From positions 248,001 to 312,000 of the forward strand of contig NZ_JACXBU010000001.1 of the NCBI RefSeq assembly GCF_014700075.1: a stretch of 64,000 bases of DNA. Reading direction: 5' to 3'. Within the stretch, counting starts at the first letter, position 1. Each line of letters starts with the position of its first letter. A model generated the notes under the pieces. That model ran no database searches and was not told the DNA's origin. It saw only the letters and a program-made list of their open reading frames with translations. Both the position numbers and the translations under genes were made by a program. The stretch is from Pseudomonas sp. JM0905a (lineage in GTDB: Bacteria > Pseudomonadota > Gammaproteobacteria > Pseudomonadales > Pseudomonadaceae). Below are positions 43,971 through 54,080 of this stretch, in pieces.

Positions 43971-43987
43971 GTCCAGCAGCGCATAAG

Positions 43988-44013
43988 AAAGCCGGGCCTT
44001 GCCCGGCTTTTTT
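43988..44013 (+). terminator. Rho-independent terminator after the DUF3015 gene
   Basis: Stem AAAGCCGGGC/GCCCGGCTTT with loop CTT followed by TTTC, 18 nt after the stop. Confidence 0.85.
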
Positions 44014-44124
44014 CTAGCCCCCTGTCGCTGAAAGGGCCAGTCCAGACCCGGCTCGGTCACCGGCTGCTTCCAGAGGGACTAAGCTTGTGCGGCAGCCTGT
44101 CTGTTCATTCATTCGGAGTTCCCT

Positions 44125-46191
44125 ATGAACAATAACAACAGCGTCCTGCGCCACCTGCCCTGGGCAGTGCTGGCTGTGGCCGGGGCCTGCGCCCTGGGCG
44201 TCGTTGCGTTGCGGCGCGGCGAGGCGATCAACGCACTGTGGATAGTGGTAGCCGCCGTTGCCCTCTACCTGGTCGCCTATCGCTACTACAGCCTGTTCAT
44301 CGCCACCAGAGTGATGCAGCTCGATCCAGCTCGCGCCACGCCGGCCGTCCTTCACAATGACGGCCTGGATTTCGTTCCAACCAACAAACACGTGCTCTTC
44401 GGGCACCACTTCGCTGCCATCGCTGGCGCCGGCCCGCTGGTGGGCCCGGTTCTCGCCGCGCAGATGGGCTATCTGCCCGGAACCCTCTGGCTGATTGCCG
44501 GTGTGGTACTGGCCGGCGCGGTGCAGGATTTCATGGTGCTGTTCATTTCCAGTCGCCGCGATGGACGTTCCCTGGGCGATCTGGTGCGAGAGGAAATGGG
44601 CCAGGTGGCCGGCACCATCGCGCTGTTCGGCGCGTTCCTGATCATGATCATCATCCTCGCGGTACTCTCGCTGATCGTGGTGAAGGCCCTGGCCGAAAGC
44701 CCGTGGGGCATGTTCACGGTGATGGCGACCATCCCCATTGCGATGCTGATGGGGATCTACATGCGCTATATCCGCCCGGGCCGCATCGGCGAGATTTCGG
44801 TGGTAGGCGTGGTCCTGCTGCTGACTTCCATCTGGCTCGGTGGCCAGGTCGCCGCTGACCCGGTCTGGGGCCCGGCGTTCACCTTCACCGGCGTGCAGAT
44901 CACCTGGATGCTGATCGGCTATGGCTTCGTCGCCGCCGTGCTGCCGGTGTGGCTGATCCTTGCCCCGCGTGACTACCTGTCCACCTTCCTCAAGATCGGC
45001 ACCATCATCGCTCTGGCCATTGGCATCCTGATCACCATGCCGGATCTGAAGATGCCGGCGCTGACCCAGTTCGTCGACGGCACCGGTCCGGTATGGAAAG
45101 GCCCCCTGTTCCCGTTCCTGTTCATCACCATCGCCTGTGGCGCGGTATCCGGCTTCCACGCACTGATCAGCTCCGGCACCACGCCCAAGATGCTGGCCAG
45201 TGAGTCCCACGCCCGCTACATCGGCTACGGCGGCATGCTGATGGAGTCCTTCGTCGCCATCATGGCCATGGTCGCCGCTTCGGTGATCGAACCGGGCGTG
45301 TACTTCGCCATGAATAGCCCGCCTGCCGTGGTTGGCGCGGATGTCACCAGCGTGGCGGCGGCCGTGAGCAACTGGGGCTTCGCCATCACCCCCGAGCAGT
45401 TGGAAGCGACCGCCAGGGACATTGGCGAACACACCATCCTGGCCCGTGCCGGCGGTGCGCCGACCCTGGCCGTGGGTATCGCGCAGATCCTCCACCAGGT
45501 GCTGCCGGGTGAGAACACCATGGCCTTCTGGTACCACTTCGCGATCCTCTTCGAGGCGCTGTTCATCCTCACGGCGGTGGACGCCGGTACCCGTGCGGGC
45601 CGCTTCATGCTGCAGGACCTGCTGGGCAACTTTGTCCCTGCCCTGAAGAAGACCGAGTCCTGGACTGCCAACGTCATCGCCACCGCCGGCTGCGTGGCCC
45701 TCTGGGGCTGGCTGCTGTACCAGGGCGTGATCGACCCGTTGGGCGGCATCAACACTCTATGGCCGCTGTTCGGCATCTCCAACCAGATGCTGGCGGGTAT
45801 CGCCCTGATGCTGGGGTGCGTGGTGTTGATCAAGATGAAGCGCCAACGCTATGTGTGGGTGACCCTGATCCCGGCCACCTGGCTGCTGATCTGCACCACC
45901 ACCGCCGGTGTGATCAAGCTCATCGACCCGAACCCGGCGGTCGGCTTCCTGGCCTTGGCCAAGAAATACAGCGACGCCCTGGACGCAGGGCAGGTGCTGG
46001 CGCCGGCCAAGGACATCGGCCAGATGCAGAACGTGATCTTCAACGCTTACACCAACGCGACCCTGACCGCGCTGTTCCTCTTCGTGGTGCTGAGTGTGCT
46101 GTTCTACGCCATCAAGGTGGGTCGCAATGCCTGGATGAAGCCGGAGCGCACCGACAAGGAATCGCCGTTCCAGCCGATCCCGGAAGCCTGA
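44125..46191 (+). CDS. cstA: Carbon starvation protein, CstA-family transporter
   Basis: 688 residues with about 16-18 membrane segments. [21 protein letters not shown] and the S-G-T-T-P-K-M-L region are CstA hallmarks. The family imports pyruvate (CstA/BtsT) or peptides by proton symport in the inner membrane. The DUF466 partner gene follows 10 nt downstream, as in E. coli cstA-ybdD. TTCGGAG precedes the ATG. Confidence 0.95.
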   Translation: MNNNNSVLRHLPWAVLAVAGACALGVVALRRGEAINALWIVVAAVALYLVAYRYYSLFIATRVMQLDPARATPAVLHNDGLDFVPTNKHVLFGHHFAAIAGAGPLVGPVLAAQMGYLPGTLWLIAGVVLAGAVQDFMVLFISSRRDGRSLGDLVREEMGQVAGTIALFGAFLIMIIILAVLSLIVVKALAESPWGMFTVMATIPIAMLMGIYMRYIRPGRIGEISVVGVVLLLTSIWLGGQVAADPVWGPAFTFTGVQITWMLIGYGFVAAVLPVWLILAPRDYLSTFLKIGTIIALAIGILITMPDLKMPALTQFVDGTGPVWKGPLFPFLFITIACGAVSGFHALISSGTTPKMLASESHARYIGYGGMLMESFVAIMAMVAASVIEPGVYFAMNSPPAVVGADVTSVAAAVSNWGFAITPEQLEATARDIGEHTILARAGGAPTLAVGIAQILHQVLPGENTMAFWYHFAILFEALFILTAVDAGTRAGRFMLQDLLGNFVPALKKTESWTANVIATAGCVALWGWLLYQGVIDPLGGINTLWPLFGISNQMLAGIALMLGCVVLIKMKRQRYVWVTLIPATWLLICTTTAGVIKLIDPNPAVGFLALAKKYSDALDAGQVLAPAKDIGQMQNVIFNAYTNATLTALFLFVVLSVLFYAIKVGRNAWMKPERTDKESPFQPIPEA

Positions 46192-46201
46192 GGAGGGCAG
46201 C

Positions 46202-46405
46202 ATGTTCAATGACCTCAGCCGCATGGGTAAGTACCTCGGGCAGGCCGCGCGCATGCTGGTGGGCATGCCCGACTACGACAATTACGTCGAGCACATGCAG
46301 CGCAAGCATCCGGACAAGCCGGTGATGAGCTATGAGGAATTCTTCCGCGAGCGCCAGGAGGCGCGTTATGGCGGCGGAAAAGGACGGCCTGTGCGTTGTT
46401 GCTGA
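46202..46405 (+). CDS. YbdD/YjiX-type DUF466 protein, CstA partner
   Basis: 67 residues. [20 protein letters not shown] and the end R-x-x-R-C-C are the full family signature, including the paired C-terminal cysteines. Needed for activity of BtsT/CstA-type transporters in E. coli. GAGGAGG lies 6 nt before the ATG. Confidence 0.94.
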   Translation: MFNDLSRMGKYLGQAARMLVGMPDYDNYVEHMQRKHPDKPVMSYEEFFRERQEARYGGGKGRPVRCC

Positions 46406-46425
46406 GCTGAGAAGCAGAGGCAAGG

Positions 46426-46455
46426 AGCGCCACGCATTGTCGTGGCGCTTTTTTT
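46426..46455 (+). terminator. Rho-independent terminator of the cstA operon
   Basis: Stem AGCGCCACG/CGTGGCGCT with loop CATTGT, followed by TTTTTT, 20 nt after the DUF466 stop. Confidence 0.9.
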
Positions 46456-46599
46456 GCGCGCGATTTCATCCATGACGTGGCGCGCAATCCCGACAATTCG
46501 GCAGCCAGACACAAGCGTCTGGCAGGCACGGCCATGACAGCATCCGGGGCGATGCTTCTAATCCTTCCAGCCCTCATGGGAGCAGGGCCGGAGGGAACC

Positions 46600-47667
46600 A
46601 TGAAAAAGATGTTCTGCCTGTTGCTGTGCACGTTGCTGGCCGGATTCGCCCAGGCCGAGGAAGTGTTGCGGGTCTACAACTGGACCAATTACATCGAGCC
46701 CGAAGTGCTGGCGGCGTTCCAGCGCGAGAGCGGCATCCGTGTCGAGTACACCACCTTCAGCACCGCCGCCGAGCTGGACGCGGCCATGGCCGGGACGGCG
46801 CAGTACGACCTGGTGGTGCCATCGCATTTCCAGCTGGCCCGGCTGATTGGCGAAAAACGTCTGCAACCCCTGGATGTCTCCCTGCTGCCCCATGCCAACA
46901 GCCTGGACCCGGCGCTCCTGGCCATGCTGGCCGGATTCGATTCGGCGAACCGCTATGTCGTGCCCTATCTCTGGGGTTCGGTGGGGATGGTGAGCAACCC
47001 GGCCCTGGCCGAACCGGCATTCGGCGGTGCCTTGCCGAACAGCTGGAGCCTGCTCTTCGACGAGCAGCAGCGCTCGCGCCTTGCGAGCTGCGGCCTGGGG
47101 ATGCTGGATGCACCGGAGGAAACCCTGTCGCTGTGGCTCAACTACCGTGGCCGTAACCTGAGCAAGGGCGGCACCCGGCAGATCGACCAGGCCGGCAAGC
47201 AACTGCTGGCCATGCAGGGGCAGTTCCGCAACCTGGACAACGACGGCTATGTCGCTGATCTCGCCGGCGGCAGGCTCTGCGTGGCCATGGCCTGGGTCGG
47301 CCATGCGCTGACGGCGGCGGAGAAGAATCCCGCATTGCGCTTCCGGATTCCCGATGAAGGCGCACTGGTGTTCATCGACAGCCTGGCCATTCCCACCAAC
47401 GCCGCGCGGCCGGACCTCGCCTACCGCTTCATCGACTATCTCCTGCAGCCGGATAACGCCCGGCGCAATGCCCTGGCATCGCATTTTTACTCGTCACTCA
47501 GGGCCGATTCGCCGGAAATGGCGCGGCTGGCAAAGGAGCAGCCGATGCTGGTGCCCAACCAGGTCGAGCGCAAGCGCCTCTACTTCCTGGAGCGCCTGAC
47601 GCCGGAGCAGAAGGCGCGGGTCGATGCGTTGTGGCAGCAGATCAAGGCGTCGCGCACGGCATTGTGA
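46600..47667 (+). CDS. Periplasmic polyamine-binding-like protein (PotD/PotF family)
   Basis: 355 residues. Signal peptide M-K-K-M-F-C-L-L-L-C-T-L-L-A-G-F-A-Q-A, mature start V-L-R-V-Y-N-W-T-N-Y-I, diagnostic of polyamine-binding proteins, and V-P-Y-L-W-G-S-V-G-M in the hinge. It should bind putrescine or spermidine for an ABC importer, yet no permease or ATPase gene is adjacent. GGAGGG lies 5-10 nt before the ATG at 46600; the open frame extends 41 codons upstream without signal features. Confidence 0.88.
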   Translation: MKKMFCLLLCTLLAGFAQAEEVLRVYNWTNYIEPEVLAAFQRESGIRVEYTTFSTAAELDAAMAGTAQYDLVVPSHFQLARLIGEKRLQPLDVSLLPHANSLDPALLAMLAGFDSANRYVVPYLWGSVGMVSNPALAEPAFGGALPNSWSLLFDEQQRSRLASCGLGMLDAPEETLSLWLNYRGRNLSKGGTRQIDQAGKQLLAMQGQFRNLDNDGYVADLAGGRLCVAMAWVGHALTAAEKNPALRFRIPDEGALVFIDSLAIPTNAARPDLAYRFIDYLLQPDNARRNALASHFYSSLRADSPEMARLAKEQPMLVPNQVERKRLYFLERLTPEQKARVDALWQQIKASRTAL

Positions 47668-48007
47668 AGGGGCTGCAGCTGGCGGCCCAGCTCATTGCCG
47701 AGTGTGCTTCAGGTTCCTGTTTCGCCTTCCCGGGCGAGTCCCTTTTGCAGTCGCCAAAAAGGAACCAAAACGCTTGCCCCTGCATCCGGCCCGGCTTCGC
47801 CGGGTCCCCTCCCTCCATCATTGCGCCGGGGGCACGGCGAGAGGGGCCATCCATGGCCCCACACGCCTCTCGCGGCATCCATGCCGCTCGTCCCCCTCTG
47901 CAACGATTCCGCTCGGCCTCCTGAAGGGGCGAAATCGCCGCCCCACCTCATTTACTTAATATCAGCCCGGCGGTGGCTTCAGGATTGCTTGTGTCTCGCC
48001 AGCGCGA
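47668..48007. other. Gene-free intergenic stretch with small hairpins
   Basis: Part of a 559-nt gap between the polyamine-binding-like gene and glyA. It contains the inverted strings GGTTCC (47712-47717) and GGAACC (47761-47766) around CCTTTTG and CAAAAAGG, and the hairpin CCCGGCTTCGCCGGG at 47790-47804. I find no convincing gene. A family B repeat and the glyA terminator follow. Confidence 0.6.
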
Positions 48008-48131
48008 GTCACCCCTCGCCCGCCTGCGGGGTGAAGAGGCACGCTTTCGGAAGCACCGCTTCCGGTGCCGATGAACGACTGCGCGCGAAGCGATCAGGCT
48101 GGGGCGCAGAGCGGGGGCCGGGGGAGAGGGT
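48008..48131. repeat. Repeat family B with embedded core, copy 5
   Basis: Starts CACCCCTCGCCCGCCTGCGG, then GGTGAAGAGGCACGCTTTCG, the hairpin GGAAGCACCGCTTCC, GCGAAGCGATCAGGCTGGGG and GGGGGAGAGGGTGG. The core is nearly identical to the copy at 4010-4124 and, in inverse orientation, to that at 14020-14219. Confidence 0.8.
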
Positions 48132-48183
48132 GGGCCGAGTGGCTCAATTCATCCTGCCAATTCACTATGAGCCGAACACCCAT

Positions 48184-48212
48184 AAAAAAGCCCGGCATGT
48201 GCCGGGCTTTTT
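48184..48212 (-). terminator. Rho-independent terminator of glyA
   Basis: Read on the minus strand: stem AAGCCCGGCA/TGCCGGGCTT with a short CA loop, followed by TTTTTT. It lies 15 nt past the glyA stop; the plus strand also carries a T run, so it may act both ways. Confidence 0.88.
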
Positions 48213-48226
48213 CGTTGCGCTGTCGC

Positions 48227-49483
48227 TTAGTTGCCGTAAACCGGCAGCTTGGCGCAGACGGCCTTGACCTGGTCGCGAACGCGGTCGATCACGGACTCGT
48301 CGCCCATGTTCTCCAGGATGTCGCAGATCCAGGTGGCCAGCTCGCGGCACTCGACTTCCTTGAAGCCACGGGTGGTGACGGCCGGGGTGCCGATACGCAG
48401 GCCGGAGGTGACGAAGGGCGAGCGCGGGTCGTTCGGCACGGAGTTCTTGTTCACGGTGATGAAGGCGCGGCCCAGGGCAGCGTCCGCATCCTTGCCGGTG
48501 ATGTCCTGCTTGATCAGGGACAGCAGGAACAGGTGGTTCTGGGTGCCACCGGAAACCACGTCGAAGCCGCGGTCAACGAATACCTGGGCCATGGCCTGGG
48601 CGTTCTTCACCACTTGCTCCTGGTAGGCCTTGAACTCGGGCTGCAGGGCTTCCTTGAAGCACACGGCCTTGGCGGCGATCACGTGCATCAGCGGGCCACC
48701 CTGGCCGCCGGGGAATACGGCGGAGTTCAGCTTCTTCTCGATCTCTTCGTTTGCCTTGGCCAGGATCAGGCCGCCGCGCGGGCCGCGCAGGGTCTTGTGG
48801 GTGGTGGTGGTGACCACGTCGGCGTAGGGCAGCGGGTTCGGGTAGACGCCAGCGGCAACCAGGCCGGCCACGTGGGCCATGTCGACGAACAGGTAGGCGC
48901 CTACCTTGTCGGCGATGGCGCGGAAGCGCGGGAAATCCAGGACCTGGGAGTAGGCGGAGAAGCCGGCGATGATCATCTTCGGTTTGTGCTCAACGGCCAG
49001 GCGCTCGACTTCGTCGTAGTCGATCAGGCCGGTGGCGGTGTCCAGGCCGTACTGCACGGCCTTGTAGATCTTGCCGGAGAAGTTCACGGAAGCGCCGTGG
49101 GTCAGGTGGCCGCCGTGGGCCAGGCTCATGCCGAGGACGGTGTCGCCCGGCTGTACCAGGGCCTGGAATACGGCGCTGTTGGCCTGGGAGCCGGAGTGCG
49201 GCTGGACGTTGGCGTAATCGGCGCCGAACAGTTCCTTGGCGCGGTCGATGGCCAGTTGCTCGACGATGTCGACGTACTCGCAGCCACCGTAGTAGCGCTT
49301 GTGCGGGTAGCCTTCGGCGTACTTGTTGGTCAGCACGGAGCCCTGGGCTTCCATCACCGCCGGGCTGGTGTAGTTCTCGGAGGCGATGAGCTCGATGTGC
49401 TCTTCCTGGCGCTGGGCTTCTTGCTCCATGGCGGCGAACAGGTCGGCATCGTAGCGGGCGAGGGTCAAATCACGGCTGAACAT
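48227..49483 (-). CDS. glyA: Serine hydroxymethyltransferase
   Basis: 418 residues. Makes glycine and methylene-tetrahydrofolate from serine. The PLP-binding lysine is in [14 protein letters not shown] (about residue 230), and [14 protein letters not shown] and S-G-L-R-I-G-T-P-A are all present. AAGAGGA lies about 8 nt before the ATG. Downstream of morA on the same strand, as in P. aeruginosa (PA4601/PA4602). Confidence 0.97.
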   Translation of the reverse strand: MFSRDLTLARYDADLFAAMEQEAQRQEEHIELIASENYTSPAVMEAQGSVLTNKYAEGYPHKRYYGGCEYVDIVEQLAIDRAKELFGADYANVQPHSGSQANSAVFQALVQPGDTVLGMSLAHGGHLTHGASVNFSGKIYKAVQYGLDTATGLIDYDEVERLAVEHKPKMIIAGFSAYSQVLDFPRFRAIADKVGAYLFVDMAHVAGLVAAGVYPNPLPYADVVTTTTHKTLRGPRGGLILAKANEEIEKKLNSAVFPGGQGGPLMHVIAAKAVCFKEALQPEFKAYQEQVVKNAQAMAQVFVDRGFDVVSGGTQNHLFLLSLIKQDITGKDADAALGRAFITVNKNSVPNDPRSPFVTSGLRIGTPAVTTRGFKEVECRELATWICDILENMGDESVIDRVRDQVKAVCAKLPVYGN

Positions 49484-49600
49484 GGCGGTCCTCTTAAGGA
49501 TCGGTGCTAGGAAAGCTGCGCATTCTACCTGATCGGTCGCTGGCTGGCATATGAAGGTCGGTCATGTGACAGACAAATGGCCCTCATTCAGCGGGGCGAA

Positions 49601-52600
49601 TCAGCTGAGGATGAAGTTGGCGCTGGTGCCGAACAACCGCTCGAACTGCGCTGCCGGCACCGGGTGGCCGAACAGGTAGCCCTGCACTTCATCGCAGCCG
49701 TGTTCGCGGAGGAAGTTGAGCTGCGCATGGGATTCCACGCCTTCGGCGATCACTGCCAGGTTCAGGCTGTGGGCCATGGCGATGATGGCGCGGGCGATCT
49801 GCGCGTCGCGCTCACCGTCCGGCAGGCCGTCGACGAAGCTGCGGTCGATCTTCAGCACGTCGATGGGGAACTGCTTGAGGTAGTTGAGCGATGAGTAACC
49901 GGTGCCGAAGTCGTCTACCGCGATGCACAGGCCAAGGCGCTTGAGGTTCTCCAGGATCTCCATGGCTTCGCCCACGTCGCGCATCAGGATGCTCTCGGTC
50001 AGCTCCAGCTCCAGGCACGCCGGCGGCAGGCCGCTGTCTTCGATGATGGCGGCGATGCGCTCGGCAAGCTGGCCATCGGCGAACTGGCGGGCTGAGATGT
50101 TCACCGAGATCTTTGGCAGGCGCATCTTCGCCAGGTGCCAGGCCTTGAGCTGGCGGCAGGCTTCGCTGAGGACCCAGTCGCCCACCTGCACCACAAGACC
50201 GAGCTCCTCCATCACCGGCACGAACTCCCCGGGTGGCACCAGTCCGCGCTTGGGGTGGCGCCAGCGCAGCAGCGCCTCGACACCGGTCAGGCGCCGGCCG
50301 TCGCCAGAGAATTGCGGCTGGTAATAGAGCAGGAATTCGCCCTGTTCCAGCGCATGACGCAGGTCGCTTTCCAGCTCCAGGCGCTCCAGGGCGCGGGCGT
50401 TCATGTCCGCCTGGTAGAACTGGAAGTTGTTCTTGCCGCGTTCCTTGGCGTGGTACATGGCGGTGTCGGCGTTCTTCATCAACTGGCTCAGCTCACGGCC
50501 GTCCTGGGGCGAGAGGGCGATGCCGATGCTGGCGGTGACGAAGAATTCGCGGCCTTCGAGGACGAAGGGCCTGGCCAGGCTGTCGAGGATCTGTTCGGCG
50601 ACGTGGATGGCGCGGTTCAACGCACCTTCGCGGGTGGCGCGCGGCTGCAGCAGCAGGGTGAACTCGTCGCCGCCCATGCGCGCCACGGTGTCGTCTTCGT
50701 GAACGCAGGCTGCCAGGCGCACGGCGACGTCCTTGAGCATGCGATCGCCGGCGGCATGGCCGAGGGAGTCGTTGATTGGCTTGAAACGGTCGAGGTCGAG
50801 GAACATCAGCACCACCCATTCCTGGTGACGCTCGGCGTACTGCAGGGCAGTGTGCAGGCGATCCTGGAACAGGGTGCGGTTGGGCAGGTGGGTCAGGCCG
50901 TCGTAGTAGGCCAGGCGGTGGATGCGCTGCTCGCTGGCCTTGCGCTCGCTGATGTCGCTGAAGAAGCAGACGTAGCTGACCAGGTCGCCATCCTCGTCGT
51001 GCACCGCAGTGATGCCGACCCAGGCCGGATAATTGTCTCCTTCGCGGCGCTTGAGCCAGATCTCGCCTTCCCAGCTGCCGCGCTGGTTGAGCTGGCTGAG
51101 GATGAAATTGAGCTGGTTGGCCTGCTGGCGGTCGGCGGTGAGCACGGCCGGCAGTTGATCCAGCACATCCTGGGCCTTGTGTCCTGTGATGCGGCAGAAG
51201 GCTTCGTTGACCTGGACGATGTAGCCGGCCGGGTCGGTGACCAGGATGGCCGAGGTGGAATGCTCGAACACCGTGGCCGCCATGCGCATCTCCTTTTCGG
51301 CGCGGCGCTGCTGGCTGATGTCGCGACCGACGCCGAGCATGCCTTCGAAGCGACCGTACTCGTCCCACATCAGCATGGTGCGCAGTTCCACCGGGATCTT
51401 CTGCCCATCGGCGCGCATGCAGTCGAAGAGGAACAGCCGCGACGGCATCTGGCTGCGCAGTTCGGCCAGGCGCTGCGGATTGCCCAGGGCATTGCGGATC
51501 TGCTCCAGCTGTTCGAACAGGTCGAGCATCTGCCGTGGGTCGGCGGCCATGCCATGGAAACCGTTGGCGACGGCCCAGTCGGCGCCGTAGCCGAGCACCG
51601 GTTGCACCGAGGGGCTGACGTAGTTGAGCTGCAGCTCGCTGTCAGTGGTGAAGATCACGTCGCTGATGCTTTCGGCCAGCATGCGGTAGCGGCGTCCGCT
51701 CTCGCGCATGGATTCGGTGGCTTCGATCTGCTCGGTGATGTCCTTGGCCACGCCGATCAGGCGGCTGACGCGCCCCTTCTCGTCCCGGGCCAGGGCCTGT
51801 TCGCGGATGTCGAACCAGTGCCAGGTACCGTCCTTGTGCCGCCAGCGCAGCTGGCATTGCAGCAGCAGGCCGTCGCCCACCACCTGCTGCAGGCTGCGCA
51901 TGCGCCAGTACTGCTCGGCGTCGTCCGGGTGCAGTACCTCTTCCCAGAAGCGCTCACCCATGTTGCGGATGTCTTCGCGGTCGTAGCCCAGCTGCGGGCC
52001 AAGGCGGTTGTTGGTAAGCATCACCCGCTTGTTGACGATGTCGTGCACATAGAGGGTATCGGGCAGCGCCAGCACCACGTCGGACCAGAAGCGCTCGCGC
52101 TCGATCAGCGAGAGTTCGACTTCCTTGCGGCTGGTGATGTCGTTGATGCTCAGGGTGACCGCTTCCAGGTCCTCGGCCATGTCCGGCAGGTGCAGCACCA
52201 GCCAGATGTGCCGCATCTGGCCCTGGGTAGTGACGATCTGGCTCTCCATCTCCAGGTGCTTCTTGCCGCCCAGCAGGGCCGCCATCAGCTGAAAGCGAAT
52301 GCCGCCTTCATGCAGCGGATGGGAACCGATCAATTGCCGCCAGGCCTGCTCGCTGCTGCTGACGCCCAGCAGGTGCATGGCCACCTGGTTGACCTCGGTG
52401 ATCCGCAGCCGGTGCAGCAGCTCACCGTGCTGTTGCGGGTTGTCCCTGATCCACGCGGCCAGGCCGGCGCGGTCGAGCAGGCCCAGCTGGATCAGGTGCT
52501 TGCGCAGGTCGGCGAGGTCGAGCACGCAGAGGGCGATGCCGCCGCCTTCGAAGATGTCCTGGTAGCGCCGCCGGGTTTCCTGCAGCACACGCAGGGCACG

Positions 52601-53848
52601 CTGCTCCTCGGTCACGTCGCGCAGTACCCAGACGTAGCCGAGCAATTGGGCGCCGTCATTGAGGTCATTGCGGGTCACGGCCAGCAGGCGCTGTTCGCTG
52701 CCACGCTTGAATTGCACCAGATCCGAGCCCAACTCGTGGTCCAGGCCGGGAGCGTTGAGCAGCAATGGGTCCAGGCCCGGCAGCAACGCCAGCAGGTGGT
52801 GGTTCTGGGCGGCCGCGCCGCTGATGCCGAACATGGCTTCGGCCTGCGGGTTGAGGTAGCTCAGGCGCCCGTCCACCTGGGTCACCAGCACGCGTTCCTC
52901 GATCACACCGAGGGCGCTTGCCGCCTGGCGCAGGGAACGCCGCGAGGCGTTGTTGAGTTCGAGCAGGCCGCGCTGCTCGCGCTGCAGGTAGTAAAGGGCG
53001 ATCAGCGCCAGGCTGGCGCTGATGAGGAACAGCAGCAACTTGCTGAGCAGTTCGGGCAGCAGGTTGGTGCGCACCTGGCGTTCGTCGTGAAGGGCGCGGA
53101 GTTGCCAATCACTGTGGCCAAGGGGCGAGACGAGAATGGTTTGCGCCTCCTGTTCGGCGGTCACCGGCATCACGATGGGGCTGCTGCGGCTGAGCTTGCC
53201 GCTCTGCGCCAGGACCCGCTGGAGGAAGTGGTCTTCCAGCAGCCAGCGGTAGTCACGGTCTTCATGCTTGAGCAGCCAGGTGCGGATGGCTTCCGCATCC
53301 AGGCGCAGGGCCCAGTAGCCGCTGGGCTCGGGCAGGGGAGACTGGCGCAGGATCAGGTAGACGTGGCCACGGCCCTGGGGGCTGAAGGCGTAGTGGTAGG
53401 TCTGGCTTTCACCGCGCTGGACCAGGTCGGCGAGGAACAGGGCGTCGTCGCTGTTGGCCTGGGTGTCCGCCAGCACGCCGCCGTTGGGATTGAGCCAGGC
53501 CAGGCTGGTAATCGATGGCAGGATGGGCCGCAGCAGGTCCATTTCCGCCAGCTGCCGGTCTTCGCCCTCGGGGTGGGGCGGTTGCTGGCGGAGCAGGGCG
53601 AGCACGGCGTCCGCCTTCATCTGCATGACCAGCTCAAGGTGACTGGCCAGCTCGCGGGTGAGGGTGTAGTTGCGCTCCCGGGCGCCGTCCTGCAGCTGGC
53701 GATACTCCTGGTGCAGCTGCCAGAGCAGCAGGGCCAGCATCAACAGGACGAGGCCGCCCAGCAGGCCCTTGACCGAGCTACGCGCAGGAGCGTTGGCCAG
53801 TGGCTGTCCTTGCTCGGGCTGGGCGGGAGGGAGAGGGCTGGCTGGCAC
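49601..53848 (-). CDS. morA: MorA-type sensor with PAS, GGDEF and EAL domains
   Basis: 1415 residues, the length I know for P. aeruginosa MorA. Membrane helices at about 26-46 and 262-290 bracket a periplasmic sensor region; then four or more PAS/PAC modules (roughly 310-980), the GGDEF domain with R-M-G-G-D-E-F near 1057 and the EAL domain with E-A-L-L-R-W near 1190 and D-D-F-G-T-G-Y near 1308. Both catalytic motifs are intact, so it can make and degrade c-di-GMP; it controls flagellar development, motility and biofilm. The I-site position before GGDEF reads H-E-D-D, not R-x-x-D, so product feedback inhibition is probably absent. Confidence 0.95.
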   Translation of the reverse strand: MPASPLPPAQPEQGQPLANAPARSSVKGLLGGLVLLMLALLLWQLHQEYRQLQDGARERNYTLTRELASHLELVMQMKADAVLALLRQQPPHPEGEDRQLAEMDLLRPILPSITSLAWLNPNGGVLADTQANSDDALFLADLVQRGESQTYHYAFSPQGRGHVYLILRQSPLPEPSGYWALRLDAEAIRTWLLKHEDRDYRWLLEDHFLQRVLAQSGKLSRSSPIVMPVTAEQEAQTILVSPLGHSDWQLRALHDERQVRTNLLPELLSKLLLFLISASLALIALYYLQREQRGLLELNNASRRSLRQAASALGVIEERVLVTQVDGRLSYLNPQAEAMFGISGAAAQNHHLLALLPGLDPLLLNAPGLDHELGSDLVQFKRGSEQRLLAVTRNDLNDGAQLLGYVWVLRDVTEEQRALRVLQETRRRYQDIFEGGGIALCVLDLADLRKHLIQLGLLDRAGLAAWIRDNPQQHGELLHRLRITEVNQVAMHLLGVSSSEQAWRQLIGSHPLHEGGIRFQLMAALLGGKKHLEMESQIVTTQGQMRHIWLVLHLPDMAEDLEAVTLSINDITSRKEVELSLIERERFWSDVVLALPDTLYVHDIVNKRVMLTNNRLGPQLGYDREDIRNMGERFWEEVLHPDDAEQYWRMRSLQQVVGDGLLLQCQLRWRHKDGTWHWFDIREQALARDEKGRVSRLIGVAKDITEQIEATESMRESGRRYRMLAESISDVIFTTDSELQLNYVSPSVQPVLGYGADWAVANGFHGMAADPRQMLDLFEQLEQIRNALGNPQRLAELRSQMPSRLFLFDCMRADGQKIPVELRTMLMWDEYGRFEGMLGVGRDISQQRRAEKEMRMAATVFEHSTSAILVTDPAGYIVQVNEAFCRITGHKAQDVLDQLPAVLTADRQQANQLNFILSQLNQRGSWEGEIWLKRREGDNYPAWVGITAVHDEDGDLVSYVCFFSDISERKASEQRIHRLAYYDGLTHLPNRTLFQDRLHTALQYAERHQEWVVLMFLDLDRFKPINDSLGHAAGDRMLKDVAVRLAACVHEDDTVARMGGDEFTLLLQPRATREGALNRAIHVAEQILDSLARPFVLEGREFFVTASIGIALSPQDGRELSQLMKNADTAMYHAKERGKNNFQFYQADMNARALERLELESDLRHALEQGEFLLYYQPQFSGDGRRLTGVEALLRWRHPKRGLVPPGEFVPVMEELGLVVQVGDWVLSEACRQLKAWHLAKMRLPKISVNISARQFADGQLAERIAAIIEDSGLPPACLELELTESILMRDVGEAMEILENLKRLGLCIAVDDFGTGYSSLNYLKQFPIDVLKIDRSFVDGLPDGERDAQIARAIIAMAHSLNLAVIAEGVESHAQLNFLREHGCDEVQGYLFGHPVPAAQFERLFGTSANFILS

Positions 53849-53921
53849 TAATGGCGTTCCTGCTACTGCTCATTGGGCAGGTGACGGGGAGTCCTGGGCC
53901 AAGGGGGCCGCGGACCGGCTA

Positions 53922-53940
53922 GCATGCCTTGAAGGCATGC
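53922..53940. promoter_or_regulatory. 19-nt palindrome between morA and ettA
   Basis: GCATGCCTTGAAGGCATGC is a perfect odd-centre palindrome with 9-bp arms. It lies 73 nt before the morA start codon and 140 nt before ettA, in the 232-nt divergent promoter region. Size and placement suggest an operator for a dimeric regulator. Confidence 0.5.
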
Positions 53941-54080
53941 AAAGTGCCAGTACGACCGACGAGCGTCGTTTGCCCTCCCCGGCGCATTCCGGTAGTTTTG
54001 CCGCACGCGCGCGGGAGCGCCTGTTCCCTGATTGTCGCTCCCCGCCTTATTCCACATTCGTCACAGCACCAAGGTCAGTC

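Noticed and set aside
46477-46599. Earlier start for the polyamine-binding-like protein
   Set aside because: The signal peptide starts at 46600 behind GGAGGG; the earlier part contains no signal features.
50135-53851. Open frame of 1238 codons on the plus strand opposite morA
   Set aside because: It is the antisense shadow of morA in a GC-rich genome; the encoded sequence is low-complexity, has no domain and no ribosome site.
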